From NCBI RefSeq assembly GCF_001705235.1, contig NZ_MCGV01000001.1, positions 2,046,001 to 2,110,000 of the forward strand: DNA of 64,000 nt. The letters run 5' to 3'. The position numbers were made by a program, and so were the translations under genes. The stretch comes from Clostridium pasteurianum. Its GTDB lineage: Bacteria; Bacillota; Clostridia; Clostridiales; Clostridiaceae. The notes under the pieces are model-generated. The model saw nothing but the letters and a program-made list of their open reading frames with translations. It did no database searches and was not told where the DNA came from. Below, piece by piece: positions 18,121 to 27,774 of the stretch; within the stretch, counting starts at the first letter, position 1, and every line of letters begins with the position of its first letter.

Positions 18121-18875
18121 GCCCTACCCCCAATAACAGCAAGCTTATGTAAAATTTCTTCAAAAAATTCCTCTCTAGTTCCCTGCTTCTTTTCAATTTT
18201 AGAATCAATTACCCCATCTTTTATAAAAACTATTCTATTACAATAACTAGCTGTAAAAGGATCATGAGTTACGACCACTATAGTCTTTTTTTGTATTCCA
18301 TTTATCTTTTCAAAGTGCTCCATTACAACAGCCGATGATTTTGAGTCTAAATTCCCAGTTGGTTCATCTGCAAATAGAATATCGGGATTATTTATTATAG
18401 CTCTACCTATGGCTGCCCTTTGCTGTTGTCCTCCAGAAACATTGTAGGGATATTTATCTTGAGCTTCTAAAATTCCAAGCATTCTCATCATATCTTGAGT
18501 TTTTTTCTCTACTTCATCTTCATCTTGACCTTCCAGACTGAGAGGAAGCATTATGTTTTCTTTTAAAGTTAAACTGTCTAAAAGATTAAATTCTTGAAAT
18601 ACAAAGCCTAAATATTTGCGCCTGAATAATGCCATATCATTTCTTGAAGACTTGTTTATATCTTTTCCTAAAATCTCAATTTCTCCTGATGTAGCCTTAT
18701 CTATTCCACTTAAAATATTAAGTAATGTAGTTTTTCCACTACCTGATGGACCCATTATGCCCACAAATTCTCCTTCATTTATATCTAAGTCAATACCATT
18801 AATTGCTTCAGTACTATTAATTGCTTTTTTATCTTTATAAGTCTTTTTTAGATTTCTAATGCTTAGAACATTCAT
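18117..18875 (-). CDS. BceA-type ABC transporter ATPase
   Basis: The 252-residue ATPase has Walker A GPSGSGKTT, a Q-loop in FVFQEFNLLD, signature VSGGQQQRAA, Walker B ILFADEPTGNLD and H-loop VTHD. ATG 18875 (MNVLSIRNLKKTYKDKK) is preferred over a TTG five codons upstream, because GGGGCGAG then serves as the ribosome site. It powers the permease at 16240-18120, with which it overlaps by four bases. The pair probably protects against cell-wall-targeting peptides. Confidence 0.9.
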   Translation of the reverse strand: MNVLSIRNLKKTYKDKKAINSTEAINGIDLDINEGEFVGIMGPSGSGKTTLLNILSGIDKATSGEIEILGKDINKSSRNDMALFRRKYLGFVFQEFNLLDSLTLKENIMLPLSLEGQDEDEVEKKTQDMMRMLGILEAQDKYPYNVSGGQQQRAAIGRAIINNPDILFADEPTGNLDSKSSAVVMEHFEKINGIQKKTIVVVTHDPFTASYCNRIVFIKDGVIDSKIEKKQGTREEFFEEILHKLAVIGGRA

Positions 18876-18980
18876 AATAACTCGCCCCAATCTTATTTAT
18901 CATATATATTAAATATTAACGCTCTAATAAAAAGCTGTCTATTTTTATTTGTAAATACATATTTCATTTTACAAAACAAA

Positions 18981-19051
18981 AGGTAGGATTTTTTATAATA
19001 AGTTGTCTCCTGCCTGATTGACAGGTAGACAGCTTACAAAAATCCTACCTC
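18981..19051 (-). terminator. Large cruciform terminator after the lipoprotein gene
   Basis: AGGTAGGATTTTT pairs with AAAAATCCTACCT. The enclosed DNA forms a second stem from TGTCTCCTGCCTG and CAGGTAGACA. The whole structure is about 70 bases and lies 29 bases after the stop of the lipoprotein gene. Confidence 0.7.
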
Positions 19052-19079
19052 TTAAAATATATTCAATTTCGGTTATTAT

Positions 19080-19721
19080 CTATTCTTTACAAATCATTTT
19101 TCCAAGCTGTTTCTCAAAATCATTTTCATCTTGAGGAATCCATCCTTGTCCACCTTTTTTAAACTTAAAGTCTTTATTAATTGTTTCTGATTTTGGTTTT
19201 GCTTCATTTAAGTCCTGTATAACATATTTTAGGTATACTTCAACAGCCTTATTTTTTGCTTCTTCTTCATCTGTTAACCCCATTGACATAATATCTTCAG
19301 TTGCTTGGCCTTCAGCCTTTTTTACAATTTCATTCATATCAATGTAATTTGTTTTAACATTTACAACAGCTGTATCACCATCTACAGAAACCTGCTTTGT
19401 TGTTATAGTAATATTTTTTATAGCCTTCAAATATGCATCACATATTTGTTTATACTGGTCGTCTGATATATTTACACCTTCGCCAGAAACGCCGTCTTTT
19501 AATTTGTTAGTAAAACTATCCTTCAATTTTTTATAATATCCATTGACTTCTTTTTGATCACTTACAAGCTCCGATATTTTTGTCTTATCATTCTTGATTA
19601 TAAAATTACACATAATTTTAGCTGATTCGTCTGGTTTAATTTTAGGTGCACATCCAATTAACACGATTGGAATAAGTAGTGCCGCTAATAATACTTTTAT
19701 TGGTCTCCCTGATTTTCTCAT
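19080..19721 (-). CDS. Secreted lipoprotein, DUF5105-like
   Basis: The 213-residue product begins MRKSGRPIKVLLAALLIPIV and reaches the lipobox LIGC with the lipidated Cys near residue 24. The mature part is helical (ESAKIMCNFIIKNDKTKISE; EAKNKAVEVYLKYVIQDL). It carries a VSVDGDTAVVNVKTNYIDM strand pair like other DUF5105 or DUF4878 clostridial lipoproteins. ATG 19721 has GGAGGG four bases upstream and is preferred to the ATG at 19733. It is a single-gene unit ended by the large hairpin at 18981. Function unknown. Confidence 0.7.
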   Translation of the reverse strand: MRKSGRPIKVLLAALLIPIVLIGCAPKIKPDESAKIMCNFIIKNDKTKISELVSDQKEVNGYYKKLKDSFTNKLKDGVSGEGVNISDDQYKQICDAYLKAIKNITITTKQVSVDGDTAVVNVKTNYIDMNEIVKKAEGQATEDIMSMGLTDEEEAKNKAVEVYLKYVIQDLNEAKPKSETINKDFKFKKGGQGWIPQDENDFEKQLGKMICKE

Positions 19722-19932
19722 ATTACCCTCCATTATATTCCTTGTTTATTGTAATAAATTTCATATATCGGCTTATTACACTAAATATTGTACTAATTTT
19801 GGCACCACTTGTCAACATTGTTTTAATAAAAAGTTAAATTACTTTAAACTTATAATTAAACATATTGATTTTGCAGCCGTTTAGGATATAATATTCCAAA
19901 ATACAAGTTATTTTTTTAATTGTCTATAACGT

Positions 19933-19965
19933 AAAAAAGCACACTGCTTTCGCAATATGCTTTTT
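19933..19965. terminator. Terminator after the membrane-anchored extracellular protein gene
   Basis: AAAAAAGCA pairs with TGCTTTTT around a 16-base loop, with T-runs in both directions. It lies 15 bases after the stop of the leftward gene at 19980. Confidence 0.75.
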
Positions 19966-19979
19966 AATATAATCATTTT

Positions 19980-20636
19980 TTATTCTCTATCAATTTCGAA
20001 ATAAACTCCACCGCCGTAAAGAATCATAGTATTATTACCCTTTATATAAAATGTACATCCTTTACCACTTGAGTCCTTTACCTCAATCATAGTAATTGTG
20101 GAACCACTTACTCCTAAATTATTAAAAGTGACCTTATTTTGAGCTTCAAAATCATCTTTAAAGACACTTGATTTCGAATACATTGGATTTTGAACACTTT
20201 CATTCAAGTAACTTATGCTGTCTCCAAAACAAGTTGCCTTTTGTGGCGAGAAAGTAAGCCTTTTACCCATTAAGTTATTTATATCGCTCTTACTATAAGT
20301 CTCTGCTGGACCATATGCAATTACTTTTCTTATAACCCAATTTCCCATGTAGACTTCTTCTTGACTCTTTGGGGCACTATTTTGCTTTTGCTGCGTTTGC
20401 TGAGTTGGCTTCTTCTGCACTGCATTTTGCTGTGAACTTTCATCTACTTTTTTGGTTTCATCCTTATTTTCTGTAACATCCTCTTTAGTTTTTTCATTGT
20501 CTTTTTTATCACTAGAGGCTGTGCTATTTTTCACCTCTGAACCATCTTTTGAATTTCCAAACTTCGTATATGCCGCATATCCGCCCCCTGCAACAACAGC
20601 TGCTGCTAATATCCATGCTATTAGTTTTTTCTTCAT
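19980..20636 (-). CDS. Membrane-anchored extracellular protein with low-complexity linker
   Basis: The 218-residue protein has an N-terminal uncleaved signal anchor (MKKKLIAWILAAAVVAGGGY) and a Lys/Glu/Gln/Ser-rich linker at about 30-92. Its C-terminal domain (about 95-218) starts with MGNWVIRKVIAYGPAETYS and includes GKRLTFSPQKATCFGD. I have a general memory of this domain in other clostridial extracytoplasmic proteins, but no function. It is divergent from the RR gene at 20751 and may belong to the regulon of that envelope-stress system (inference). Confidence 0.65.
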   Translation of the reverse strand: MKKKLIAWILAAAVVAGGGYAAYTKFGNSKDGSEVKNSTASSDKKDNEKTKEDVTENKDETKKVDESSQQNAVQKKPTQQTQQKQNSAPKSQEEVYMGNWVIRKVIAYGPAETYSKSDINNLMGKRLTFSPQKATCFGDSISYLNESVQNPMYSKSSVFKDDFEAQNKVTFNNLGVSGSTITMIEVKDSSGKGCTFYIKGNNTMILYGGGVYFEIDRE

Positions 20637-20750
20637 CTGCTCATCTCCCCTCTTCTTATTATTATATCAAATAGTTTTTATATTTCATACAATAATCTTA
20701 TAAACACTTCAATTCGCAATTATGATAAAATTATTATGGGGTGATATTAA

Positions 20751-21443
20751 ATGGATAATGTTCTAATAATAGATGATGAAAAAGAACTTGCAGAGTTAAT
20801 CTGTGATCTTTTAGAAGTAGATGGCATAAAAGGTACCTGCTGCTTTGACGGAGAAAAAGCATTAACCTATTTCTTAAAATATAAGCCTAAAGTAGTGGTG
20901 CTTGATATCATGCTTCCCCATGTAAATGGAATAGAATTGTGTAAACAAATAAGAAAGGTTTCAAATGTTCCAATAATAATGCTCAGTGCAAGAATAAGTG
21001 ATACGGATAAAATTTTATCACTGGGTTTTGGTGCAGATGACTACGTTACTAAACCCTTCAGCACAGGTGAACTTGTAGCAAGAATAAAAGCACAAATTAG
21101 GCGATATAATATGACTGAAAATACAATATCCTATGGAGAAATATCTATTGGAGGGCTAATCATAGATAAAAAAAGATTTCTTGTAAAAATTAGATGTACT
21201 AAGATTGACCTTTCTTCAAAAGAATTTGACATCTTATATCTTTTAGCCTCAAATAAAGGACAAGTTTTCACAAAGGAAACAATATTCGATAAAGTTTGGG
21301 GAATCGACAATTTTGGAGATATAAATACAGTTTCCGTACACATAAGAAAATTAAGAGAAAAGCTCGAAAAAAATCCTTCCAAACCTGAGTATATAAAAAC
21401 GGTGTGGGCTGTTGGATATAAACTGGATTATGAGGAGGAATGA
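20751..21443 (+). CDS. OmpR/VanR-type response regulator
   Basis: The 230-residue protein has a receiver domain with acidic residues Asp8-Asp9-Glu10, phospho-acceptor Asp52 (VVVLDIMLPH) and Lys in VTKPFS. The winged helix at about 130-228 includes VSVHIRKLREKLE and IKTVWAVGYK. Its stop overlaps the kinase start by four bases. Together with the kinase and the ABC pair at 22937-26066 it forms a Bce-like detoxification locus. Confidence 0.92.
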   Translation: MDNVLIIDDEKELAELICDLLEVDGIKGTCCFDGEKALTYFLKYKPKVVVLDIMLPHVNGIELCKQIRKVSNVPIIMLSARISDTDKILSLGFGADDYVTKPFSTGELVARIKAQIRRYNMTENTISYGEISIGGLIIDKKRFLVKIRCTKIDLSSKEFDILYLLASNKGQVFTKETIFDKVWGIDNFGDINTVSVHIRKLREKLEKNPSKPEYIKTVWAVGYKLDYEEE

Positions 21444-22855
21444 TCTTGAAAAGTAAAAACATAAAAAAAAATACACTTATAATATGCTTTATTATTATAG
21501 TATCCATTCTTCTATTTAATACACTCATCCTTAATAATATAAAAAAAGAGCGTGAAGAAATTTACAGCAAAAGTATAATAAATAATATAAGAATAAAGGT
21601 AAAACCATCCCTAGATACAGCTAAAAACTTCATTATGGATAAATCCTACAAAAATAAATTAACAAAAGAACTTAAACACGATAATTTAAAGATGGCAATA
21701 ATAAGTACAGATAGTACTATAATATATAAATCTCAGAATCTAAATGATGAAATCAATTCCTTAGACGAAAGCATGTACATGGACAACAGCTTTTTAGCCT
21801 CAGATAAGCATTTCTATAAAATAGCATTTCCAATAGTAATAAGTAACAATTTAAAAGGAACTGCAATTTTTTATCTAAATTCAAAAGATGTATATGTAAA
21901 TAGAAACTTGTATCTAAACAGAATAATATTTTTAATAATTCTCGAAATAATATTTTTGATATTTATGATTTTAGTTGTTTATGGTCTAATTAAAAAGAAA
22001 GTTCTAACGCCATTAAATGTCCTTCAAAAAGCAGCCCACCGAATAAATACTGGTGACTTCGATTTTGAAATACCTCACAGTGAAAACGAAGTTGGACAAT
22101 TTGCAGCTTCCTTTGAACTAATGAGAGATGAAATTTACGAAAACATAAAAACTAGAAACCGAGCAGAAAAAAGCAATAAGGAACTAATAGCAGCAATCTC
22201 TCATGATATAAGAACACCTGTTGCTACTATAAGTGCTTATATTGAAGCAATAAAAAGTGGTGTAGCCAAGGATGAAGAGAGACTAAATAAATATTTAAAT
22301 ATAATTTATTCAAAAAGTCTTGAGCTGAAAAAACTTACAGAGGATTTATTTATTCATAGCGAAATAAACGCAAATAAGCTTATTATTAATAAAAAAGAAA
22401 TATATTTTAAAGATTTCATAAAAAAGATGCTTGAGCCAGTATATTTAGAAACTAACAATTTAGGAATAAACTTTAAACTTAAAACTGATATTCCTGACAT
22501 AATTGTAAATATAGATGAAAGAAGAATTTGTGAGGTTTTCCTCAATATAATAGAAAACAGTAAAAAGTATATAAAAGAGAATGGAAAAATTGAACTTTAT
22601 CTTAAACTTAAAAATGACAGAATTGAAGTTAAGATAAAAGACAATGGTATTGGAATTAAAGCAGAGGACATGCCATATATTTTTGATAAGTTTTATAGAG
22701 GGGAGAAATCAAGAAATAAGGCTTACGGCGGTGCAGGTCTCGGACTTTCCATATGCAAAAATATCATTGAAGCACATGGCGGAGAAATACACATAGATTC
22801 TTTAGATGAAGTAGAAACTACTGTTTCATTTACTATACCTGTGGATAACTTTTAA
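21440..22855 (+). CDS. Sensor histidine kinase with extracytoplasmic domain and HAMP
   Basis: The 471-residue kinase has membrane helices at about 11-30 and 160-185, enclosing a sensor domain of roughly 125 residues. HAMP follows, then H-box IAAISHDIRTPVATISAYIE, N-box VFLNIIENSKKYIKE, DNGIGI and GGAGLGLSICKNI. It is translationally coupled to the RR. The sizeable outer domain suggests it senses its ligand directly, unlike the small kinase at 14357. Confidence 0.92.
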   Translation: MILKSKNIKKNTLIICFIIIVSILLFNTLILNNIKKEREEIYSKSIINNIRIKVKPSLDTAKNFIMDKSYKNKLTKELKHDNLKMAIISTDSTIIYKSQNLNDEINSLDESMYMDNSFLASDKHFYKIAFPIVISNNLKGTAIFYLNSKDVYVNRNLYLNRIIFLIILEIIFLIFMILVVYGLIKKKVLTPLNVLQKAAHRINTGDFDFEIPHSENEVGQFAASFELMRDEIYENIKTRNRAEKSNKELIAAISHDIRTPVATISAYIEAIKSGVAKDEERLNKYLNIIYSKSLELKKLTEDLFIHSEINANKLIINKKEIYFKDFIKKMLEPVYLETNNLGINFKLKTDIPDIIVNIDERRICEVFLNIIENSKKYIKENGKIELYLKLKNDRIEVKIKDNGIGIKAEDMPYIFDKFYRGEKSRNKAYGGAGLGLSICKNIIEAHGGEIHIDSLDEVETTVSFTIPVDNF

Positions 22856-22936
22856 TAATTACTTAAAGATTATAAAAGATTTACTTAAAGTATTCCATAT
22901 ATAATAAACCTGTATTAGTTAAGGAGGGTAACGTAA

Positions 22937-23695
22937 ATGAAAGAAATAGCAATCACAGCAGACAAATTATGCAAGACATATTATTCTGACGGTGAAGGAA
23001 ATCACGTAATAAAAAATATAGATTTAGACATATATAAAGGTGAATTTACCGTAATAATGGGAAGCTCAGGCTCGGGTAAATCCACACTTTTGTATCTATT
23101 AAGCGGCCTTGAAACTAAAACAAGTGGAGATATAAAAGTTCTGGGAAACGAAATAGGGAAACTTAGGGGAAAAAAATTAGCTGAGTTTAGAAGACGTGAA
23201 ATAGGTTTTGTGTATCAAAGCTTTAATTTAATACAAAGTCTCACCTTGATGGAAAATGTAGTTTTACCTGCTTATTTAGTAAATGGAAATAAAAAGAATG
23301 CAGATTTGAGGGCTAAAGAATTACTAAAAACCGTGGGACTTGAAAATCAAGTAAAAAAACTTCCGACTAAAGTTTCTGGAGGACAAAACCAAAGGTGTGC
23401 TATTGCAAGAGCACTAATAAACGACCCACCAATAATCTTTGCAGATGAACCAACTGGAGCTTTAAACTCTAAATCAGGTATAGAAATTCTTGATATGTTA
23501 ACTAATTTATCAAGAGAAGGTAAAACAGTAGTAATGGTAACGCATGATATAAAAGCCGCAGTACGTGCAGATAGAATCGTATTTATAAAAGATGGACGAA
23601 TAGGCGGAGAACTCCCACTAAATAAATATACTGAAGATAAAGCATCTTACAGAGAAAAAGAAATATTCTCCTATTTAAATGATATGGGGTGGTAA
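22937..23695 (+). CDS. MacB/BceA-type ABC transporter ATPase
   Basis: The 252-residue ATPase has Walker A GSSGSGKST, signature VSGGQNQRCA, Walker B IIFADEPTGALN and H-loop VTHD. Note Asn in GALN, where Asp is more common after Walker B. The ribosome site AAGGAGGGT precedes the ATG. It pairs with the permease gene that starts one base after its stop, and lies downstream of the RR/HK pair that probably controls it. Confidence 0.9.
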   Translation: MKEIAITADKLCKTYYSDGEGNHVIKNIDLDIYKGEFTVIMGSSGSGKSTLLYLLSGLETKTSGDIKVLGNEIGKLRGKKLAEFRRREIGFVYQSFNLIQSLTLMENVVLPAYLVNGNKKNADLRAKELLKTVGLENQVKKLPTKVSGGQNQRCAIARALINDPPIIFADEPTGALNSKSGIEILDMLTNLSREGKTVVMVTHDIKAAVRADRIVFIKDGRIGGELPLNKYTEDKASYREKEIFSYLNDMGW

Positions 23696-23696
23696 A

Positions 23697-26066
23697 ATGA
23701 GAGCTGTATTAAAAATTGCAATTAATAATATTAAAAAGAAAAAGCTTCAAAGCATACTCAGCCTACTTATTATAATGACAGCGGCAGTTTTATTCTCCAT
23801 TTCATTAAATTTATTATTCAGTGTAAATAAACCCTTTGGTGAAATGCATAAAAACTTAAATGCTTTTGATAACAAAATAAATATAAATCCTAATATAGAA
23901 AATTTAAATAAAATAGTTAATTTATTTAAAAATGACAGCAGAGTTAAAGAAATTCAAGTAGATAATTGTTACTCTGGAGATGATTCGCCTAAAATTAATG
24001 GAGTACAGCTTAAGGAAAACTACATGATTGCTGAAAAGGCAAATAAGAATATTGGAATAGATAGGCTTATAACCTTAGAAGGTGACAAGGGTAAAAGTCC
24101 AAAACCTAATGAAGTATGGCTTGCAAAAGATGTTGCTGACAATGACAATATTAAACTTAATGATACTGTATATTTTAATATAAACGGAAAAAGAATATCA
24201 AGAAAAATAGGTGCTCTTATAGTTGATCCGTCCTATGGAAGTTCTTATATGGGCATCTGCAGATTTTGGGTAGGCAAAGGTGAGCTTTCTAAAATGCTAC
24301 CTAAAAGAGATATAAATAAAAGCATTGAAATTACATTTAAAAAATGCGGTGATGGAACTGATGTTAATTTGTCCATTGAAAATAAACTGGGCAGACCTAT
24401 TATAGGAACTTGTGTAAAGTACAGTTTAATCAAATTAGCATATACAGAAGCATTTAACATAATGGGAGCAATTTTAGGTGTGATAGCTGGATTTATACTA
24501 ATTTTCACTCTTATTATAATAATGATAACCATAACAAGTTTAATATTTAATGATTATAAAAATATAGGTATAGAAAGTTCAATTGGCTTCACTAAGCTTC
24601 AAATTATAATTAACTATATGTTAAGCTTTTTTATGCTCGCAATAGTTTCATCCATAATAGGAATTCTTATTGGTAATGCTTTTTCAAATGTTTATATGCA
24701 AAGATTCTATAGTTCCCTTGGCTTTGCAAAAGTAACGCTGCCACTATTTAAAACTTCAATTATAACTATATCAATTATAAGTATATTTATACTTGTTTCA
24801 TCCTTCATAGCTTCAATTTCTATAATAAAAATAAGCCCTGTAAAAGCTATAAGAGATGGAGCTTCACCAGTAAAAGACAAACGAAAAAATACAATTTCTT
24901 TAATGACTATGAAAGGATTAAATTTAGATTTCTCTTTAGCAATAAAAGATTTGCTTAATAATGTAAAACAAAATTTACTTCTCTTTATATTAATAGGTGC
25001 TGCTGTTTATATGACAGCGTTTTGCATAAACACAAGGTATGCACTAAAAAATGTTGGCAAAAACGCAGCATACTGGGGATTTGAAAAAAGTGATATTTCA
25101 CTTACAGCAAAAAATAATGTGACTAGATCAAAAATATTAAAGGACATGAATGATATAAAAAGAGATACTAAAGCAGCTGAAGTAGCTAATTTTTATGCTT
25201 ACTATGTATCAATACCCAAAACGGATGAATTTCCAAGTTCAAATACTATGACCTTCGTATATGATTCAGATTTTGACAGCATAGGATTAGAAAATGTTAC
25301 GGGAAAAAATCCTAGACAAGATGATGAAATCAGTATATCAACTAAACTAAGCAGCAAGTACAAAAAAGATGTAGGCGATTATTTTACAATCTATATAAAC
25401 GGTAATAAAAAAAGTTTTCTCATAACAGGAATATATCAAAATAGTTTTAATGCAGGGGAAAACATTAGGCTAAAAGACAGTATTGTAAGTAAATTAGATG
25501 CCAGCTTCAAAGATAAAGTCCCAGCTCAAAGCTCCATCATAATTAAAGATAAAGCAAATACTTCTAAGATGTTTAACAAAATAAAAGATAAATATAATAA
25601 TAACTACTATATAGAAACTGGAAATCAATATCTTTCAAATCATATCTCAGGATCTTTAGCGCCAATAAGTGGAATACTTATGGTTATAATAATAAGTTTT
25701 GTTATCGTAGCTGTATTTTGTATATTTAATTTTAATTTAATAAATATCTACGCTTATAAAAAAACACTTGGAATATACAAAAGTTTAGGCTTCACCAATA
25801 ATGAAATAGTAAAAATTTATGCATACAAAGTGCTTCTTATAACTATTAGTTCCATAATACTGTTTTTACCTATAGAAAAAGTTACTCAAAGTCCTGTAAT
25901 AAGCACTATACTTTCAATTATGGGAATTAGGAAAATGCCACTTTCTATGTGCTCTTTACAAATTGCAGCAAGTTTAATTGTCTTTATAATTTTAATTTGT
26001 ATTTCAGTTATAATAAGCTGCCGAACAATATCCAATATAAACACAAGGGATCTTGTAAATGAATAA
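23697..26066 (+). CDS. ABC transporter permease with two FtsX domains
   Basis: The 789-residue protein (MRAVLKIAINNIKKKKLQSI) has an N-terminal helix and an extracytoplasmic MacB-like domain at about 45-245. Three helices with an FtsX domain follow at about 255-390 (NIGIESSIGFTKLQ). A second helix/periplasmic set lies at about 420-650, and the final FtsX domain includes TLGIYKSLGFTNNEIVKIYA. GGGGTGG before ATG 23697 decides the start over an upstream in-frame ATG at 23679. The substrate is unknown; by context it handles envelope-active peptides. Confidence 0.88.
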   Translation: MRAVLKIAINNIKKKKLQSILSLLIIMTAAVLFSISLNLLFSVNKPFGEMHKNLNAFDNKININPNIENLNKIVNLFKNDSRVKEIQVDNCYSGDDSPKINGVQLKENYMIAEKANKNIGIDRLITLEGDKGKSPKPNEVWLAKDVADNDNIKLNDTVYFNINGKRISRKIGALIVDPSYGSSYMGICRFWVGKGELSKMLPKRDINKSIEITFKKCGDGTDVNLSIENKLGRPIIGTCVKYSLIKLAYTEAFNIMGAILGVIAGFILIFTLIIIMITITSLIFNDYKNIGIESSIGFTKLQIIINYMLSFFMLAIVSSIIGILIGNAFSNVYMQRFYSSLGFAKVTLPLFKTSIITISIISIFILVSSFIASISIIKISPVKAIRDGASPVKDKRKNTISLMTMKGLNLDFSLAIKDLLNNVKQNLLLFILIGAAVYMTAFCINTRYALKNVGKNAAYWGFEKSDISLTAKNNVTRSKILKDMNDIKRDTKAAEVANFYAYYVSIPKTDEFPSSNTMTFVYDSDFDSIGLENVTGKNPRQDDEISISTKLSSKYKKDVGDYFTIYINGNKKSFLITGIYQNSFNAGENIRLKDSIVSKLDASFKDKVPAQSSIIIKDKANTSKMFNKIKDKYNNNYYIETGNQYLSNHISGSLAPISGILMVIIISFVIVAVFCIFNFNLINIYAYKKTLGIYKSLGFTNNEIVKIYAYKVLLITISSIILFLPIEKVTQSPVISTILSIMGIRKMPLSMCSLQIAASLIVFIILICISVIISCRTISNINTRDLVNE

Positions 26067-26321
26067 GCGTCCTTGAAATACGCAGTATAACATCTTTAGG
26101 AACTTTTTTGCATTTCCATAATGCATTTATTGATAATCTATAATAATTTTTGATTTCATTACTTCAATTTAATTCTCCACCATATTTTTAAAAAATATGA
26201 TATTATATAATTATAGTAAAAGTAAAAATGTTTTTATTTTATGTTATAGTAAGCAATAAATTGTACTACTGTGTATTAATGTAAAATGATTAATTCACAA
26301 AAATAGAGAGGAAAATGTATT

Positions 26322-27146
26322 ATGGAAAATATTGATGAAATCAATGCTTTTAACATTTTATTACCTTACTTAAATGTAATTTTTGATAATGAGGTATCTG
26401 TAGCAATAGCCGATCTTGAAAAATTTGTAGCTATATTCCCAAACGATAAGCTGCCAATGAATTCAAAGGAAGGCGACCCTGTTCCTAATGGCGGAGCTAT
26501 CAATGAAGCTTTAAAAGGTGGAAATACAATAGTAAAAAAGGTCCCAAAGGAAGTTTACGGTGTACCTTTTAAATCATATGCAATACCACTTAAGGATTCT
26601 AACGGTAAAGTAAAAGGCATTATTGCCGCAGGAAAAAGTTTGGAAAAGAATGCGCAAGTTGACAATTTATCAATTAACCTTTCAAAACAGTTATCAGAAA
26701 TATCTAATGTAATTTCTAACTTATCAGAAGAAATACAAAAACTAGTTAAATTAAATGAAAATACAAACAAAGAAATTTCATCTGCAATTGAAATAACTAA
26801 AAATACAGATGAAATAGTAAATTTTGTCCAAGGCATTTCAAAGCAAACAAATCTTCTTGGAATTAACGCAGCAATTGAATCTGCAAGAGCAGGTGAAGCC
26901 GGAAAGGGCTTTAACGTTGTAGCGCAAGAAATAAGGAAATTATCTAATTCAAGCACTGAATCAATACAAAAAATCGAATCAGTATTAAAAAGTGTTAAAG
27001 GTTCTATAGAAAAAGCAGCTGATAATGCTAGTCAAACTAATGAATTATTCCAAGAACAAGTTGCTGCATTTGAACAAATTAATGCTTCAATACAAGAAAT
27101 AAATTCTAATGCACAGGTGCTAAAGGAATTTTCTGAAAAATTATAA
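26322..27146 (+). CDS. Soluble methyl-accepting chemotaxis-like protein
   Basis: The 274-residue protein has no membrane segment. Residues about 1-110 form a sensor domain ([20 protein letters not shown]; then [20 protein letters not shown], which looks PAS/Cache-like). A short signalling domain follows, with the conserved hairpin tip [20 protein letters not shown]. The methylation and HAMP regions of full-length receptors are absent. It therefore resembles short cytoplasmic receptors that may feed a CheA array. The nearest chemosensory operon is 14 kb away at 40.7-47.3 kb. The 255 bases before it hold no gene that I can see. Confidence 0.85.
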   Translation: MENIDEINAFNILLPYLNVIFDNEVSVAIADLEKFVAIFPNDKLPMNSKEGDPVPNGGAINEALKGGNTIVKKVPKEVYGVPFKSYAIPLKDSNGKVKGIIAAGKSLEKNAQVDNLSINLSKQLSEISNVISNLSEEIQKLVKLNENTNKEISSAIEITKNTDEIVNFVQGISKQTNLLGINAAIESARAGEAGKGFNVVAQEIRKLSNSSTESIQKIESVLKSVKGSIEKAADNASQTNELFQEQVAAFEQINASIQEINSNAQVLKEFSEKL

Positions 27147-27165
27147 TCTAAAGTATAAAAAAACA

Positions 27166-27218
27166 GATGGGCATAGACTTTAGCTTAAATTTTTTAAGGC
27201 TAAAATCCATACCCATTT
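27166..27218. terminator. Terminator between the chemoreceptor and flavodoxin genes
   Basis: A long stem is built from ATGGG/CCCAT and TTTAGC/GCTAAA segments with small bulges. It lies between convergent genes and can end both transcripts. Confidence 0.7.
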
Positions 27219-27243
27219 CTCTATACATAAATTATTTTATGTG

Positions 27244-27690
27244 TTATATATTAATACCTTCAGCAAATTTTTTTGCATTAGAAATATCTTCAGCATTTGG
27301 TCTTCCCTTTGCTATTCCACCAACCAATTTAAGAGGTCCAAATGTGTCAAATCCCTTACATGCAAAGCTTCCAACAACTTGAAATCCTTTTTTAGTAAGT
27401 TCTTCTTTTAAAGAATGATTGCTTTCTTCTCTCCCTTGACCACTTGTTGAAAAAACAAAGGCTTTTTGATTATTTCCTGCTTTAATTTCTTTAACCAGTT
27501 TCAAAATGTTTTTATGAAACTTGCCATAAAATATACCAGAACCAAAACCTATTAATTCATAATCCTTTAGTTCATTAATATTTACATCTTGAGGTTTTAC
27601 AAGTTCTGCTTTTAAAACTTCTCCAATAGCTCTAGCAACTTTTTCTGTATTTCCATGATGCACCGATTCATAAATTATAATACTTTTCAT
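27244..27690 (-). CDS. Flavodoxin-family protein
   Basis: The 148-residue protein has the flavodoxin FMN phosphate loop IYESVHHGNTEKVARAIGE at residues about 5-25. GFGSGIFYGKFHKN follows near 50, and the third loop FSTSGQGREESNH near 80. Its length equals that of short-chain flavodoxins. It probably carries electrons via FMN; no partner enzyme is adjacent, though the nitrogenase-like operon at 54-57 kb would need some donor (speculative). Confidence 0.85.
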   Translation of the reverse strand: MKSIIIYESVHHGNTEKVARAIGEVLKAELVKPQDVNINELKDYELIGFGSGIFYGKFHKNILKLVKEIKAGNNQKAFVFSTSGQGREESNHSLKEELTKKGFQVVGSFACKGFDTFGPLKLVGGIAKGRPNAEDISNAKKFAEGINI

Positions 27691-27774
27691 GCTACCACCT
27701 CAACCTATATTATTTTAGCAAACCTCTCGTTAAAATTATTTGCACTACATATTAATATACACCAAATTTGCGGA